Of a stretch of 64,000 nt of DNA, positions 27,428 through 36,997 are shown one piece after another. How positions within the stretch are numbered: the first letter of the stretch is position 1; every line of letters begins with the position of its first letter. The translations under genes and the position numbers were made by a program. The notes beneath the pieces were generated by a model. The model searched no databases and had not been told where the DNA came from. It saw only the letters and a program-made list of their open reading frames with translations. This DNA is from Leptospira_A sp046736045 (lineage in GTDB: Bacteria; Spirochaetota; Leptospiria; Leptospirales; Leptospiraceae), in contig NZ_CP177134.1 of the NCBI RefSeq assembly GCF_046736045.1, positions 558,001 to 622,000 on the forward strand. Reading direction: 5' to 3'.

Positions 27428-29703
27428 AAAATCGGAAGCAGGATCAATGCCCAAGTGATCCATTTTGCCCGGAATCCGGGAAGAAAAACATCAATCTTTT
27501 CAAAACCATTAACTATTGCTAGTTGGTGTGAGTCCGATTGATAAAGGGATTTGCCGCTACTCTCTTTCAATTCCGGAAAGTACCCGATATTATAAAACTT
27601 CCAGGGATTTGTTTGTCTCTGTAGAGTTTTCAAATGTGCTTTCATTTTTTCCTCCATATCAGGACTCCAATCCCATATATAAGGATCATTAGGTGGTGCC
27701 GGAAGGCCGAGGAGTATGACATGAATTCCCATTTGTGCAAATGACTTTGCGTAAGAAATTCCGTCCAAGCCGTATTTAGGATCTACGGAAAGAAAAAGAA
27801 AACTGAAATTTTGTTTCAAATCTTTATCTGAAAAATCGGAGGATGATTCCAGATTGACAATCCTCATAGAAATATTTTGAGAAACCAATCGGGCCAAAAT
27901 CGCATTGGAGTCTCTTAAAAAAATATCCGGTTTGGTGGGGATCTTGGATTGTAACCAAGAATAAGATAAATATCCTCCAGGAAGACCCGGATTTTCGGAA
28001 GGATAAAGCAATTCTATAACCAGAAACGGGCCGGATTGAAATATAATTTTAAAATCATCCTTTCTATTTTTTATAAATTCATAAAACAATGCAGTATGCC
28101 CGATCAGATACCTTATCCCGGATCTTCTCAAAAACTCGGGCAATTGCTTTCGTTCATTATCACCCGTTAGGCTAGAAGCCCATAGAGTTTTCCAAGAAAC
28201 ATTCGTTCCCCAACGGAAAGTATGTTCCAATCCGAACTCCTCCCAATTGAAAGCAAGCGTAGGATATAAAGAAGATTCCACGGTAAGACCCAAAGCATTT
28301 CTCATCCCGTGTTTTCTGAGTAAATTCGACCAAAAATGAGGAGTATTCCGAATAACACCCGTTCGAACAATCTCGGGAAATACAAGTGAACCTTTGGGAA
28401 GCTGTTCCAGGGCTTTTTCAACTTCATGAAGATGAAATTCCACTTCTTGGGAAACATTTTTATCGGAAAATAATTCCTTTGGCTGAAAAAAAATAAAATT
28501 TCTCAATGTAAATAAAAACAAAAAAAGGAGTCCCCATTGCACGGGAAGTTTCCATTTCCAACGCATCAGTATATGCGAAGCACCTAATACAGATAACATG
28601 GAAAATCCGAGAAACGCGCAGTCAAAAGCCCGATAATTATGGATCATCAGACCGGGGATAATATATCCGAAAGTATTATCCAAAGACAACCAAAGAAAGA
28701 AAAAGGTAAAAACCGTCACGTATCTTCTTCCGTTTCTGTGTTTCAAAAACCGAACGCAAAGGGAACCAAAACCGAATAATAAAAATATGGATACGATTCT
28801 TCCGGTTAACAGCAGTTCACGAATATATGCGACCAGGAAATTTTCTCCGCTCTCCGTAGATGCCAATGCAACATCATAAGCATCCTTTCCCAAAATCGAC
28901 AAGAGAGGAGGATAAGTATATCCGTAGAATACTCCACTCGTATATTCGCCAAACTTCAGATAATTGTACAAAACAGGTAAGGATAATATAAGTATGGCGG
29001 CAAAGAAAACAAAGTAGTATCCGATATTTCGGAACCAATCTTTGCGAAACACAATCAAATGAAGTAAAACAGCCAATCCCCAGAAAAAGGAAGTTAGAAA
29101 ATGGGTATATATAAGTAAGGAAGATATCAAGATGAACTTAATTCCTTCTTCCTTAGATTTGGTTTTACGAAAGACTTCCAGATGAGAAATGGAAATCAGC
29201 AAAAACCCATGAGCAAGCGAAGAGATGAAAGTCCCCTGTTGCATTCCGATTGCACTTGTTCCTTGCAGTCCGTCACCTGAATAAGAAAGATAAAACAAAA
29301 CAGCCGTTCCGTAAATAGGAAGTCGATGAAAAACAGGAAGCCGATTCAAAACAAATACATTTAAAAAACGGATGATCGCATAACTAAGAAGTGGGATGAT
29401 CAGAAAAATGCCAAACCCGAAAGCGAATGGGAAACTAACAGGCAGAAAAATGGAAATAACGGTCGTTAAAAAATAAAAGAAAGGAGGATAAAAATAAAAA
29501 GCGGCAAACCCGCCGAACCAACCATCGTCCCAGGCAAGAGAATTGAAATCCCCGAACGATTCCCGATAAACATTTGCTAACTGATAGTGACCTCCCGTAT
29601 CCCAACCCGAAGGCTCCGTACCTGTGAGGTAATCGGAAAACTTCCAAAGGAAAAGCAGGCCTAAAAAGAATACGCTACCGATTTTTATAAGATTCTGTTT
29701 CAA
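27376..29703 (-). CDS. Large membrane protein, GT-C / 6-pyruvoyl-tetrahydropterin-synthase-related family
   Basis: A 775-aa protein. An N-terminal helix is followed by a large loop with GWDTGGHYQLANVY (acidic residues placed as in GT-C glycosyltransferases), ~12 membrane helices and a soluble C-terminal domain with a final membrane helix (WITWALILLPIFYLF). It resembles the membrane family annotated as '6-pyruvoyl-tetrahydropterin synthase-related', whose true role is probably glycan transfer. Its 3' end overlaps the convergent membrane protein gene by 52 bp. Confidence 0.7.
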   Translation of the reverse strand: MKQNLIKIGSVFFLGLLFLWKFSDYLTGTEPSGWDTGGHYQLANVYRESFGDFNSLAWDDGWFGGFAAFYFYPPFFYFLTTVISIFLPVSFPFAFGFGIFLIIPLLSYAIIRFLNVFVLNRLPVFHRLPIYGTAVLFYLSYSGDGLQGTSAIGMQQGTFISSLAHGFLLISISHLEVFRKTKSKEEGIKFILISSLLIYTHFLTSFFWGLAVLLHLIVFRKDWFRNIGYYFVFFAAILILSLPVLYNYLKFGEYTSGVFYGYTYPPLLSILGKDAYDVALASTESGENFLVAYIRELLLTGRIVSIFLLFGFGSLCVRFLKHRNGRRYVTVFTFFFLWLSLDNTFGYIIPGLMIHNYRAFDCAFLGFSMLSVLGASHILMRWKWKLPVQWGLLFLFLFTLRNFIFFQPKELFSDKNVSQEVEFHLHEVEKALEQLPKGSLVFPEIVRTGVIRNTPHFWSNLLRKHGMRNALGLTVESSLYPTLAFNWEEFGLEHTFRWGTNVSWKTLWASSLTGDNERKQLPEFLRRSGIRYLIGHTALFYEFIKNRKDDFKIIFQSGPFLVIELLYPSENPGLPGGYLSYSWLQSKIPTKPDIFLRDSNAILARLVSQNISMRIVNLESSSDFSDKDLKQNFSFLFLSVDPKYGLDGISYAKSFAQMGIHVILLGLPAPPNDPYIWDWSPDMEEKMKAHLKTLQRQTNPWKFYNIGYFPELKESSGKSLYQSDSHQLAIVNGFEKIDVFLPGFRAKWITWALILLPIFYLFVPIIRKIRYLLFS

Positions 29704-29758
29704 GATTGTTGTTTACTTTTTATAAATCGCTTTGGTTCTTCCATCAAAAATCTAGTTT

Positions 29759-29917
29759 TCAGGATTTTTGAGGATCATAAGTGACGTCGATCAGCCCTTC
29801 AATCAATCGGCAAAGTGCGGAACTGTCCACAGTCCCTTTCAAATAAGCGAATCCGGGTGAGGGAATTCCCTCTGGTTCCAGACACACGAAATCGCAGGAG
29901 AAATGATTGGTATGCAA
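29759..29917 (-). pseudogene. Short coding-like remnant (52 codons)
   Basis: From a TTG at 29917 the minus strand encodes a plausible C-terminal piece (FSCDFVCLEPEGIPSPGFAY, then a helix and DVTYDPQKS). The frame is closed by TGA a few codons further upstream and there is no ATG, so this is probably the tail of a decayed gene. No family recognised. The rest of 29704-30032 shows nothing. Confidence 0.35.
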
Positions 29918-30032
29918 GCTGGCTGATTTCCAAATCAGTAATAGAGATCATTTCAGTCGTAAGTAAGCGGATTTGCTTTTTAGTTCCAATATAAGTATTG
30001 ACTTAATTAAGAAAATACTTAAATATATTTAA

Positions 30033-30362
30033 ATGAATGCTTTTGCTGCCTTGGCAGACGATACAAGAAGGGAAATCGTGACATTGGTTGCCAAAAATGG
30101 CGAACTCACCTCAACCGAAATAAGCCAAAATTTTACGATGAGTCCACCCGCTATTTCACAGCATTTGAAAATATTGAAAGAAGCAAAGGTCCTTCACATG
30201 AAAAAGGAGGCACAAAAACGTATCTACAGCCTCGATCATTCAGGGATAGACGAAATGGAAGATTGGTTATCGAATATTAAAAACTTATGGAATAAACGTT
30301 TGGATAGGTTGGAAAAATATTTGTTAAAAATTAAAAAGGAGAAACTCCGTGATAAAAAATAA
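30033..30362 (+). CDS. ArsR-family repressor
   Basis: A 109-aa protein. Winged helix with STEISQNFTMSPPAISQHLKIL as the recognition helix and LHMKKEAQKRIYSLD as the wing. No cysteine metal site is present, so it is not a classic metal sensor; relatives paired with AHSA1 proteins respond to other signals. The preceding sequence (29999-30032) is very AT-rich with repeated ACTTAA/TTAAGT half-sites, plausibly its own operator. It overlaps the next gene by 14 bp. Confidence 0.88.
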   Translation: MNAFAALADDTRREIVTLVAKNGELTSTEISQNFTMSPPAISQHLKILKEAKVLHMKKEAQKRIYSLDHSGIDEMEDWLSNIKNLWNKRLDRLEKYLLKIKKEKLRDKK

Positions 30363-30831
30363 TAATGAGCCGATCATTCAGGACAATAGAGTCGTTTATA
30401 ACAGATACTTTGATGTACCGATTGATCTTGCATTTGAGGTATGGTCATCCCACGAACATCTTTCGGAATGGTGGGGACCTGATGGTTTTACACTAACGAC
30501 CAAAAGTATGGATTTTTCAAACGGTGGAATTTGGGACTTCATCATGCATGGTCCCGACGGACATGACTATAAAAACAAGATTCAATTTACGGATATCAAG
30601 AAACCTCATTACATTTACTATAAACATCTTGGTGATGGTGAAGGCGCTAAGGATGTTGATTTTCTATCGAAAATCATATTCGAAGAAGCCGGTGAAGGAA
30701 CAAATCTAATAATGGAACAGATTTTCCCGAGCAAAGAAGAACTGGAAAGAGTTAATGAAAAATACGGTGCGATCGAAGGCGGCAAACAACACATTGCCAA
30801 CCTCGGTAAGTATCTAAAGACGCTTAAATAA
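30349..30831 (+). CDS. SRPBCC / AHSA1-domain protein
   Basis: A 160-aa protein. The START-like lipid/ligand-binding fold is recognised from FDVPIDLAFEVWSSHEHLSEWWGPDGFT, GGIWDFIMHGPDG and the C-terminal helix. Such proteins are usually co-expressed with an ArsR repressor, as here. GTG start with AAGGAG upstream. Function unknown beyond small-molecule binding. Confidence 0.88.
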   Translation: MIKNNNEPIIQDNRVVYNRYFDVPIDLAFEVWSSHEHLSEWWGPDGFTLTTKSMDFSNGGIWDFIMHGPDGHDYKNKIQFTDIKKPHYIYYKHLGDGEGAKDVDFLSKIIFEEAGEGTNLIMEQIFPSKEELERVNEKYGAIEGGKQHIANLGKYLKTLK

Positions 30832-31085
30832 TGTTATATGAGGACACCACTTCAAATTTTCCCGATAGGCATTGCGTAGCTTGAGTATTAGGTGTTATTA
30901 GCTCACTTTTTTGAATTCCTCATTAACTTTCTCAGAAAGAATCATTTTTACCCCAAAAATCAATTTCATCAGCATCAGATTTGAATTTAGGAATTTTTTT
31001 CTTAAGTGCTTTCATCAATCTTATGCAATTAGGAAACGTAGTGATAAAGTGCAGCTATATCAATGTTTTTCTGTATTGGAGTAAT

Positions 31086-31484
31086 TCATTTACTCCAATT
31101 TTCTATTCTTAGGTCGGGGATCATCGAAAAATGTTTTTCGTTGTTCGTAACTAATGTGTAATTCAAAAATAATGCAGTTGAGCCTATCAGTAGATCGAAA
31201 TCGTCGATAGCATTTCCTTTCTTCTGCGTCGCAGCTTTCACTTCTCCAAAAGTTTCAACTATTCCCCTTGTTAGTTCAATCACAGGAAATAATTCCCCAA
31301 TTCTGTATACAGTAGCTAAATTCTTTTCTCTGCTTTTAGACTTCTTTGCACCGAATATCAATTCTCCATATGTGATGACTGAAATAGATTTGGAAATATT
31401 CTTTTTATTAAGAAGATTTTGTTGAACCTTTTCATTTCCCTTCAAGCTATAGATAATAATATCCGTATCAATCAAATAACTCAT
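31086..31484 (-). CDS. vapC: VapC-type PIN-domain toxin
   Basis: A 132-aa protein. PIN-domain acidic residues are visible in LIDTDIIIYSLKG (first Asp), TYGELIFGAKKS (Glu) and IDDFDLLIGSTAL (Asp pair), then LVTNNEKHF. Ribonuclease that usually cuts tRNA or rRNA when free of its antitoxin. It overlaps the antitoxin gene by 17 bp, downstream of it, the standard order. Confidence 0.92.
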   Translation of the reverse strand: MSYLIDTDIIIYSLKGNEKVQQNLLNKKNISKSISVITYGELIFGAKKSKSREKNLATVYRIGELFPVIELTRGIVETFGEVKAATQKKGNAIDDFDLLIGSTALFLNYTLVTNNEKHFSMIPDLRIENWSK

Positions 31485-31746
31485 TGGTAATCCTTGATCG
31501 ATTATTCTTGGATCTGGATGATTTAAGATCAGAAATTATTTCTTTAGCGCTTTTATCATCATGCCAAGAATTAGCGAGTTTGAGAAACTCAAGAGTTTGC
31601 AATTCAGTTTCCAAATTATCCCGTTTGAGATGACTTTCAATGATCATAACAACTTCCTGACTGACAGATCGATGTTCCAGTTCAGCTCTTCTTTTTAAAG
31701 ATTCATAGAGCCTATTATCAATATCTCGGACTTGTAGGTTTGCCAT
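31468..31746 (-). CDS. Antitoxin, FitA/VapB-like ribbon-helix-helix
   Basis: A 92-aa protein from the ATG that gives MANLQVRDIDNRLYESLKRR, the usual FitA-type N-terminus; an ATG two codons upstream (31752) is the alternative. N-terminal RHH DNA-binding segment, then RSVSQEVVMIIESHL and a longer, charged C-terminal tail that would bind the toxin. The promoter region lies in 31753-31800 and is presumably autoregulated. Confidence 0.88.
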   Translation of the reverse strand: MANLQVRDIDNRLYESLKRRAELEHRSVSQEVVMIIESHLKRDNLETELQTLEFLKLANSWHDDKSAKEIISDLKSSRSKNNRSRITNELFD

Positions 31747-31863
31747 ATTCAATACTTAGATTTAATATTGACTTATTTCATGAGTTTACAAGCATTTTTC
31801 ATGCAAATTTAAAAATTTTGAAGACACGCCGCATAACTCTAATCATCGAGAACACTTCTCCTT

Positions 31864-31971
31864 CGCCAGGGATCGAAGCGTAAATCCTTTCCCGAAGGGA
31901 AAGATTGCAGCGAAGAGCCCGATCGGGGAATATAAAAAAACACGGGTCATCAATCAGATCCGAGGCGCCCG
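31864..31971 (+). repeat. Dispersed repeat R2, copy A
   Basis: Related to 62977-63083 in the same orientation. Shared blocks are CGCCAGGGATCG, AAATCCTTT, an internal hairpin (TTTCCC-GAAG-GGAAA here, TTTGCG-TTTC-CGCAAA in the other copy), AGCGAAGAGCCCGATCGG and a closing GAGGCGCCC. Non-coding. Confidence 0.7.
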
Positions 31972-32061
31972 GAAAACAAATGCAGATCAACGTGACGTGA
32001 ATAAATAAATGAATGACAAATGAATTTCCTACAAAGACATTTGTTTTCCAGTCAAACACAA

Positions 32062-32865
32062 ATGCATATTTTAAAACCGATCATCCTAATCTATCTTATA
32101 ATTCCTTCATTGCTTATGGCGCAAAGCGTTGGAAAGTGGAGAGCAGGTAGTGCTTATTCACTGGAAGGAAAAGTTTATACACTCAGCTGTTTTATATCCG
32201 GTCCCGACGATGAATGGACATACGATGAAAAGGTAAATGTTTTAAACCAACTGAATGAAACACATGCTTGGCTAAAAAAACAAGCTTCCGCTTACCAAAT
32301 CAAATTAACTTTCGAAGGCGGTAATTTCGGTTTGGAAAAAGATATAAAATTAAAAAAAATCGAACGGGGAACAGCCTCAGGCAACGAAAGAACGGATTTG
32401 GTTTCGGAAGTATTCAAGAAAATCGGATACAAAAGTCCGCTTGATTATTACGATTGGGTAAAAGAAAATACGAAAAGTAAAAACACTCATGTCATTCTTT
32501 TTGCGAAGGGAAAGGGCAATGGTTATGCGATGCCGTCAAGCACGGAAATGAATAAAAAATTGTATTTTACGGAAGGTGCGATTCTTTATGAAAAATATCT
32601 GGGCAACGAACCATTGGCATCTTCTTCCATAGCTCATGAAATCTTACACCTGTATGGTGCTTGGGACTTATACAAAACATATGCACAACCTAAGAGCAGA
32701 GAGGATAAAGCAAAGAAGATATATCCGAATTCAATCATGTTGAGGACTTCTTACGATTTTGACGAATTGGAAGTAGATGAATTGACCGCATGGCTCATCG
32801 GATGGAATAAATCTCCGAAAAGTTCATTCGAATGGTTTCGACCCTCCGACACCCCGGCGGAATAA
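32062..32865 (+). CDS. Secreted metzincin-like zinc peptidase
   Basis: A 267-aa protein. A signal peptide (HILKPIILIYLIIPSLLMAQ) starts at ATG 32062; the longer frame from 32020 would mask it. The motif HEILHLYGAWD fits HExxHxxGxxD, the metzincin-type zinc site with Asp as third ligand. A downstream Met (NSIMLRTSYD) could serve as the Met-turn. Likely an exported protease; the substrate is unknown and similarity outside the motif is not recognised. Confidence 0.7.
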   Translation: MHILKPIILIYLIIPSLLMAQSVGKWRAGSAYSLEGKVYTLSCFISGPDDEWTYDEKVNVLNQLNETHAWLKKQASAYQIKLTFEGGNFGLEKDIKLKKIERGTASGNERTDLVSEVFKKIGYKSPLDYYDWVKENTKSKNTHVILFAKGKGNGYAMPSSTEMNKKLYFTEGAILYEKYLGNEPLASSSIAHEILHLYGAWDLYKTYAQPKSREDKAKKIYPNSIMLRTSYDFDELEVDELTAWLIGWNKSPKSSFEWFRPSDTPAE

Positions 32866-32869
32866 TTTC

Positions 32870-33418
32870 ATGAATGTTCCGAAGAGTGATGATTCAATCA
32901 TAAACATAACCAAAAGCTGGCTTGAGAAAGCGGTGATCGGACTTAATCTTTGTCCATTCGCCAAATCAGTGTACAACGGCAAACTGATTCGTTTTGTGGT
33001 AAGCCGGGCTGATTCCAATCAAAAGTTGACCTCTGATCTGAAACTGGAATTGAAAAAGTTGATTGAAGCGGATCCCAAACAAATAGAGACGACTCTACTG
33101 ATACATCCGAATGTTCTGCTGAATTTTTTAGACTATAATGACTTTCTGGGAGTTGCAGATGACTCCATTATCGAACTTGACTTGGAAGGTTCCCTCCAAG
33201 TCGCAAGTTTCCATCCCGATTATCAATTTGCAGGCAAAAGCAAGGATGACATCACTAATTTTGTAAATCGTTCCCCCTACCCTATGTTACATCTGTTACG
33301 TGAAGAAAGTGTGGAACGTGCAAGTGACAATCATCCCGATATCGATTCGATTTACCAGAACAATATCGATACTCTCCGAAAACTGGGACATGATGGTTGG
33401 AAAAAACTAGGGCTATGA
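32870..33418 (+). CDS. DUF1415 protein
   Basis: A 182-aa protein. Recognised from TKSWLEKAVIGLNLCPFAK at the start, FLDYNDFLGVADD, LQVASFHPDYQFAG and RSPYPMLHLLREESVERA, all typical of the uncharacterised DUF1415 family. Cys in NLCPFAK is conserved and may be functional. It starts 4 bp after the peptidase gene. Confidence 0.88.
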   Translation: MNVPKSDDSIINITKSWLEKAVIGLNLCPFAKSVYNGKLIRFVVSRADSNQKLTSDLKLELKKLIEADPKQIETTLLIHPNVLLNFLDYNDFLGVADDSIIELDLEGSLQVASFHPDYQFAGKSKDDITNFVNRSPYPMLHLLREESVERASDNHPDIDSIYQNNIDTLRKLGHDGWKKLGL

Positions 33419-33438
33419 AATGAATTCACGGATCTGAT

Positions 33439-34296
33439 TTATTTTTTCCGATCTTTGTTTTTCTTTTCCAAACGGGCTTGTGCTCCCCGCAGTTCTGAAT
33501 CTGTAAGTTTGATCGCCCATTCGGGAAAATATCTAAACAGAAAATATTGCAGCCAGGAATCCCAACCGGTGTAACCGAAAAACTTTTTGTTGGGTATCCA
33601 CCTAACAATTGCTATGGATACGCTTTCGATGGAATGCACTTTGTTCAAGGCTGAACCCATCTCCATTTCTTTAGTGATCAATGGTTTGTCTTCATTCTCT
33701 TTGGCAAGTCCCGGAGTGTCCGTTGTAGGTGGGAAAAATAATTTTACCTTTACATTATGCAACATCATCTCCTGACGAAAGCCTTGCGCAAATCCCGAGA
33801 TCGCATGTTTGCTAGCGGAATAAGGCCCGTATCCATAAACGGAAAAAAATGCAAGCGTAGACGCAAGAAAAACAATCTCACCGGAGCCTTGTTTGATGAA
33901 TTGTTTTTGAAAGGCCAGAGCGGTATTCACATGACCGAAATAATTGACATCCATGAGTTTGCGATAAACGGAATCGTCGAGGCTTCCAGCTTCTCCTACC
34001 TGAGCATATCCGCTACTACAGACTAGTAAGTCCAAACCCCCTAGAGTTTTGATGATATTTTCGGAAGCGGATTCCAACTGTTTTTTATCGGAAACATCAA
34101 CAATCGTATAACCAAAGATAGCTTCCGGATGGCCGATCTTTTTCAATTCTTCTACAGCTTTCTCCAAATTTTCCGAATTGCGTGCACCAATTATGACACT
34201 CGCCCCTTCTTTTGCCAAAGCGAGTGCGATTCCTTTTCCAATTCCCGAAGAACCTCCGGTGATGAAAACTCTTTTGCCTTTGTATTCTTTACTCAT
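33439..34296 (-). CDS. Short-chain dehydrogenase, 3-ketodihydrosphingosine-reductase-like
   Basis: A 285-aa protein. NADP-binding TGGSSGIGKGIALAL, NxxA equivalent CSSGYAQVG, catalytic Ser (LASTLAFFSVYG) and YGPYSASK (Tyr/Lys). The long C-terminal extension with a hydrophobic stretch and the overall pattern fit KDSR-type enzymes that reduce 3-ketosphinganine. An alternative is a generic fatty-acyl SDR. It is divergent from the endoglycoceramidase-like gene, which makes a sphingolipid connection plausible. Confidence 0.78.
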   Translation of the reverse strand: MSKEYKGKRVFITGGSSGIGKGIALALAKEGASVIIGARNSENLEKAVEELKKIGHPEAIFGYTIVDVSDKKQLESASENIIKTLGGLDLLVCSSGYAQVGEAGSLDDSVYRKLMDVNYFGHVNTALAFQKQFIKQGSGEIVFLASTLAFFSVYGYGPYSASKHAISGFAQGFRQEMMLHNVKVKLFFPPTTDTPGLAKENEDKPLITKEMEMGSALNKVHSIESVSIAIVRWIPNKKFFGYTGWDSWLQYFLFRYFPEWAIKLTDSELRGAQARLEKKNKDRKK

Positions 34297-34364
34297 GAAT
34301 CATTCCCCGGTTTGATCCGATTGCGCAAGCATAAGATCCCAAACCATGTTCGCAGATGACTGAC

Positions 34365-34387
34365 TGTATCTTTTCCAAAAAGATACA
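34365..34387. promoter_or_regulatory. Palindrome in divergent promoter region
   Basis: TGTATCTTTT and AAAAAGATACA form a near-perfect inverted repeat around CC, placed between the divergent SDR and GH5 genes. Candidate shared operator; a terminator is unlikely because no gene ends into it. Confidence 0.4.
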
Positions 34388-34494
34388 CAACCGAATTTAC
34401 CCGCAGAGATGCATAATTTACAGTTTTTACAGAATATTCTAATTTTTTAAAAAACGAGTTGGCGTTTCAAAAACGATCCGTAAAATCACCTTCC

Positions 34495-36588
34495 ATGAAG
34501 AGCACCTACCCAACTACGTTCACCGCGATCCTAATCTCTTTCATCAGTTGCACTCCCGGTTCGGAAAAATCGAAAGGTCAGATCTTCGATTTATTGCAAT
34601 TGCAATCGGGCAATCCGGAACAAAATATAAATTTTAAATATCAACCTTTGGGTCTGAGGTCCGTTGGCAGTCCTGCTCTTACGATTCACTCTTTAGATTA
34701 TTCCGATAGCAGTTCGGAGAAAACAATTTCCATTTCCGAAAAAACCAATAACAATACAACGGACAAAATTTTCATAGATGGTTTGGGACGCGAAGTTTCA
34801 TTCCGGGGATTTAATATTTCGGGAAATATGAAACTCGTCGAACATGGTTTCAAACCTTTTCGAAACGAATCGGATGCGGAGATCGCATTGGGAAGACTGG
34901 GAAAAACAACCGGTTCCAATATGATCCGATTTACAATTGCATGGGAAGGAGTTCATCCTTCCGTCGATACGATCGACTACGCCTACTTAGACGCGATCAT
35001 TGCACAAATAAGAAAGGCAACTGCAAAACGAATGTATATCCTGTTAGATTATCATCAGGATTTATTTTCCAGACATCTGTTCAATAAAAACTCCTGGCAT
35101 ACCGGCAATGGAGCGCCTGCCTGGATCACGAAAGGAGGCTCTTATCCCGGAGAATATTGCGGATTGATTTGCGCAAGCTGGAGTCAAAACAATCTTACGA
35201 ATGAAGCGGTTCGTCGCGGATTCAGAAATTTTTGGAACAACTCTTCCATTAACACATCCTCCGGCACGAGGAATATACAAACCGAATTCATATGGCAAAT
35301 CGGAAAAGCTTCTTCTTACATTAAAGAAAAGTTAAGCACAGAAGAATTCGCCTATGTATTGGGACTCGATCCGTTTAATGAACCTGTAGACGGAGGAATG
35401 GAAGGATTAACTCCTGCTGCATGGGACAACCAAAAACTTTGGCCTATGTATCAAAAGGTTCGAACCGTCTTAAATCAAAATGGTTGGGAAAACAAATGGG
35501 TGTTTGCCGAACCGTTGGTATTTTGGAATACGAACGTCGGATCTGCAATCGCTCCTGCCACCGGAGGAGGACATCTGTTATCTCCGCCAGGTTCCGGTTT
35601 TGTATTCAATTCTCATTTTTACGATGCAGGAAGAATGGGAACGGATCTGACAGGAATAGACAACGCTACCTACTTTAAGTATCTGGACGAAATCCGAAAA
35701 GAATCACGTTTTTTGAATATTCCATCTTTCTTAAGTGAATTCGGTATGTGGTTGAAGGGAGCAGGCGCAAAAGATACACCCAGAATGATCAACGCGATCT
35801 ACCAAGCCATGGAAATATCCGACGGTAATCAATCTTCCAAAACAAGATTCGCTGATTTTTATAATCCGGTCGTATCGGGAACAGAATGGCATTGGGATTA
35901 TTATTACAATAACCATCACGAATATATGAACGGGAACACTTCCAAACTGATCACAACTAAGGACGCTTGGAACGATGAAGATTTTTCCGTCGTAGGAAAT
36001 TACGGAACAAGCTTCAATATGGATTATCATGTATTGCAAAGATCTTATTTCCGCAGATCCCAAGGTCGTGTGATGAGTTTTCATTATAATGCAATCGGGT
36101 ATGATACCTGGAACAATGTATTCCAAACTGCTGCCATCAAGCCGGGAAACACGGAGATCAAATATTTCGGAGATAGGAGATTTACAATTGTTATATGGCA
36201 AGGTAGAAAATCGGAGGCTCCTACCGAAATTTATCTACCGCCGCATTTTGATCCGAATCAAACGATCCTGATTTCCGAAAAACGAATTTATAATCAATTG
36301 ATTCCATCCTCTTTGAATCAGGAATTAAATGAAGCAGTCTTTATCAACGATAGGAACAGAGAAGCAGGCTCGGGGAATATCGTTCTCTTATGGGACGACC
36401 TTGACCAAGACGAAGACCCGAACTCTTCCTACCATTACGCTTTGTTAGTTGATTCACAAGGGGTTTCTTTCGGTAATACGGCATTGTCGGACTTGCAGAC
36501 AAAATTAAACAACCGGATTTTGGTAGAGAAAAAAAGTCCGGTTTACCTAACGGGGAAAATGACATATTCGGGTTATCCGGCCGAATAA
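34495..36588 (+). CDS. GH5 endoglycoceramidase-like lipoprotein
   Basis: A 697-aa protein from ATG 34495, which places a signal peptide and lipobox FISC correctly; the upstream TTG at 34459 would not. The (beta/alpha)8 domain starts with VSFRGFNISGN and contains LLDYHQDLFSRH, acid/base Glu in LDPFNEPVDGG and nucleophile Glu in FLSEFGMW, as in GH5 endoglycoceramidases. C-terminal beta-sandwich (about 540-690). It would release glycans from glycolipids at the cell surface. Substrate inferred. Confidence 0.8.
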   Translation: MKSTYPTTFTAILISFISCTPGSEKSKGQIFDLLQLQSGNPEQNINFKYQPLGLRSVGSPALTIHSLDYSDSSSEKTISISEKTNNNTTDKIFIDGLGREVSFRGFNISGNMKLVEHGFKPFRNESDAEIALGRLGKTTGSNMIRFTIAWEGVHPSVDTIDYAYLDAIIAQIRKATAKRMYILLDYHQDLFSRHLFNKNSWHTGNGAPAWITKGGSYPGEYCGLICASWSQNNLTNEAVRRGFRNFWNNSSINTSSGTRNIQTEFIWQIGKASSYIKEKLSTEEFAYVLGLDPFNEPVDGGMEGLTPAAWDNQKLWPMYQKVRTVLNQNGWENKWVFAEPLVFWNTNVGSAIAPATGGGHLLSPPGSGFVFNSHFYDAGRMGTDLTGIDNATYFKYLDEIRKESRFLNIPSFLSEFGMWLKGAGAKDTPRMINAIYQAMEISDGNQSSKTRFADFYNPVVSGTEWHWDYYYNNHHEYMNGNTSKLITTKDAWNDEDFSVVGNYGTSFNMDYHVLQRSYFRRSQGRVMSFHYNAIGYDTWNNVFQTAAIKPGNTEIKYFGDRRFTIVIWQGRKSEAPTEIYLPPHFDPNQTILISEKRIYNQLIPSSLNQELNEAVFINDRNREAGSGNIVLLWDDLDQDEDPNSSYHYALLVDSQGVSFGNTALSDLQTKLNNRILVEKKSPVYLTGKMTYSGYPAE

Positions 36589-36628
36589 AAAAAGATTCCA
36601 TTGAAAGGATGATAAATGATTTGTTTTT

Positions 36629-36744
36629 GGGGCGTTCCCGATCAGATCCAATCGGATGGATGTTATCTGTTAGTGGGTCGGGCTACTTCGGGGTGCGCTC
36701 CGCTCCCGTCCCTCCGGGACCTTCGCCCTGCGTATCCCTAACGC
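36629..36744 (+). repeat. Dispersed repeat R4, copy 1
   Basis: Begins GGGCGTTCCCGAT and ends CGTATCCCTAACGC, with GGGTCGGGCTACTTCG inside. Related copies lie at 42802-42922 and 46709-46799. The ends form an imperfect GCGTT/AACGC inverted repeat. The rest of 36589-36997 holds a small inverted pair around CCAGG/CCTGG at 36835-36860 and no gene. Confidence 0.72.
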
Positions 36745-36997
36745 AAACCAAATAAAAATCATATAACAACAGATAAACCGCAAAACGGATAACATGTAGC
36801 AATGAATCCCAGCAGAGCAACTAGGACAATCCCTAGCCAGGAGAGCAATCCCTGGCTTTAGATATCGGAAACAAGAAATATTTTCGGAAATAAAAGGAAA
36901 TTCTTATAAAGAAATCCAAACGATGAACAGAAATTTTTTATTGATTTTCAAAGATGGATCATTATGCTATCGGAAATTAAAAATTAAGGATTATTTA

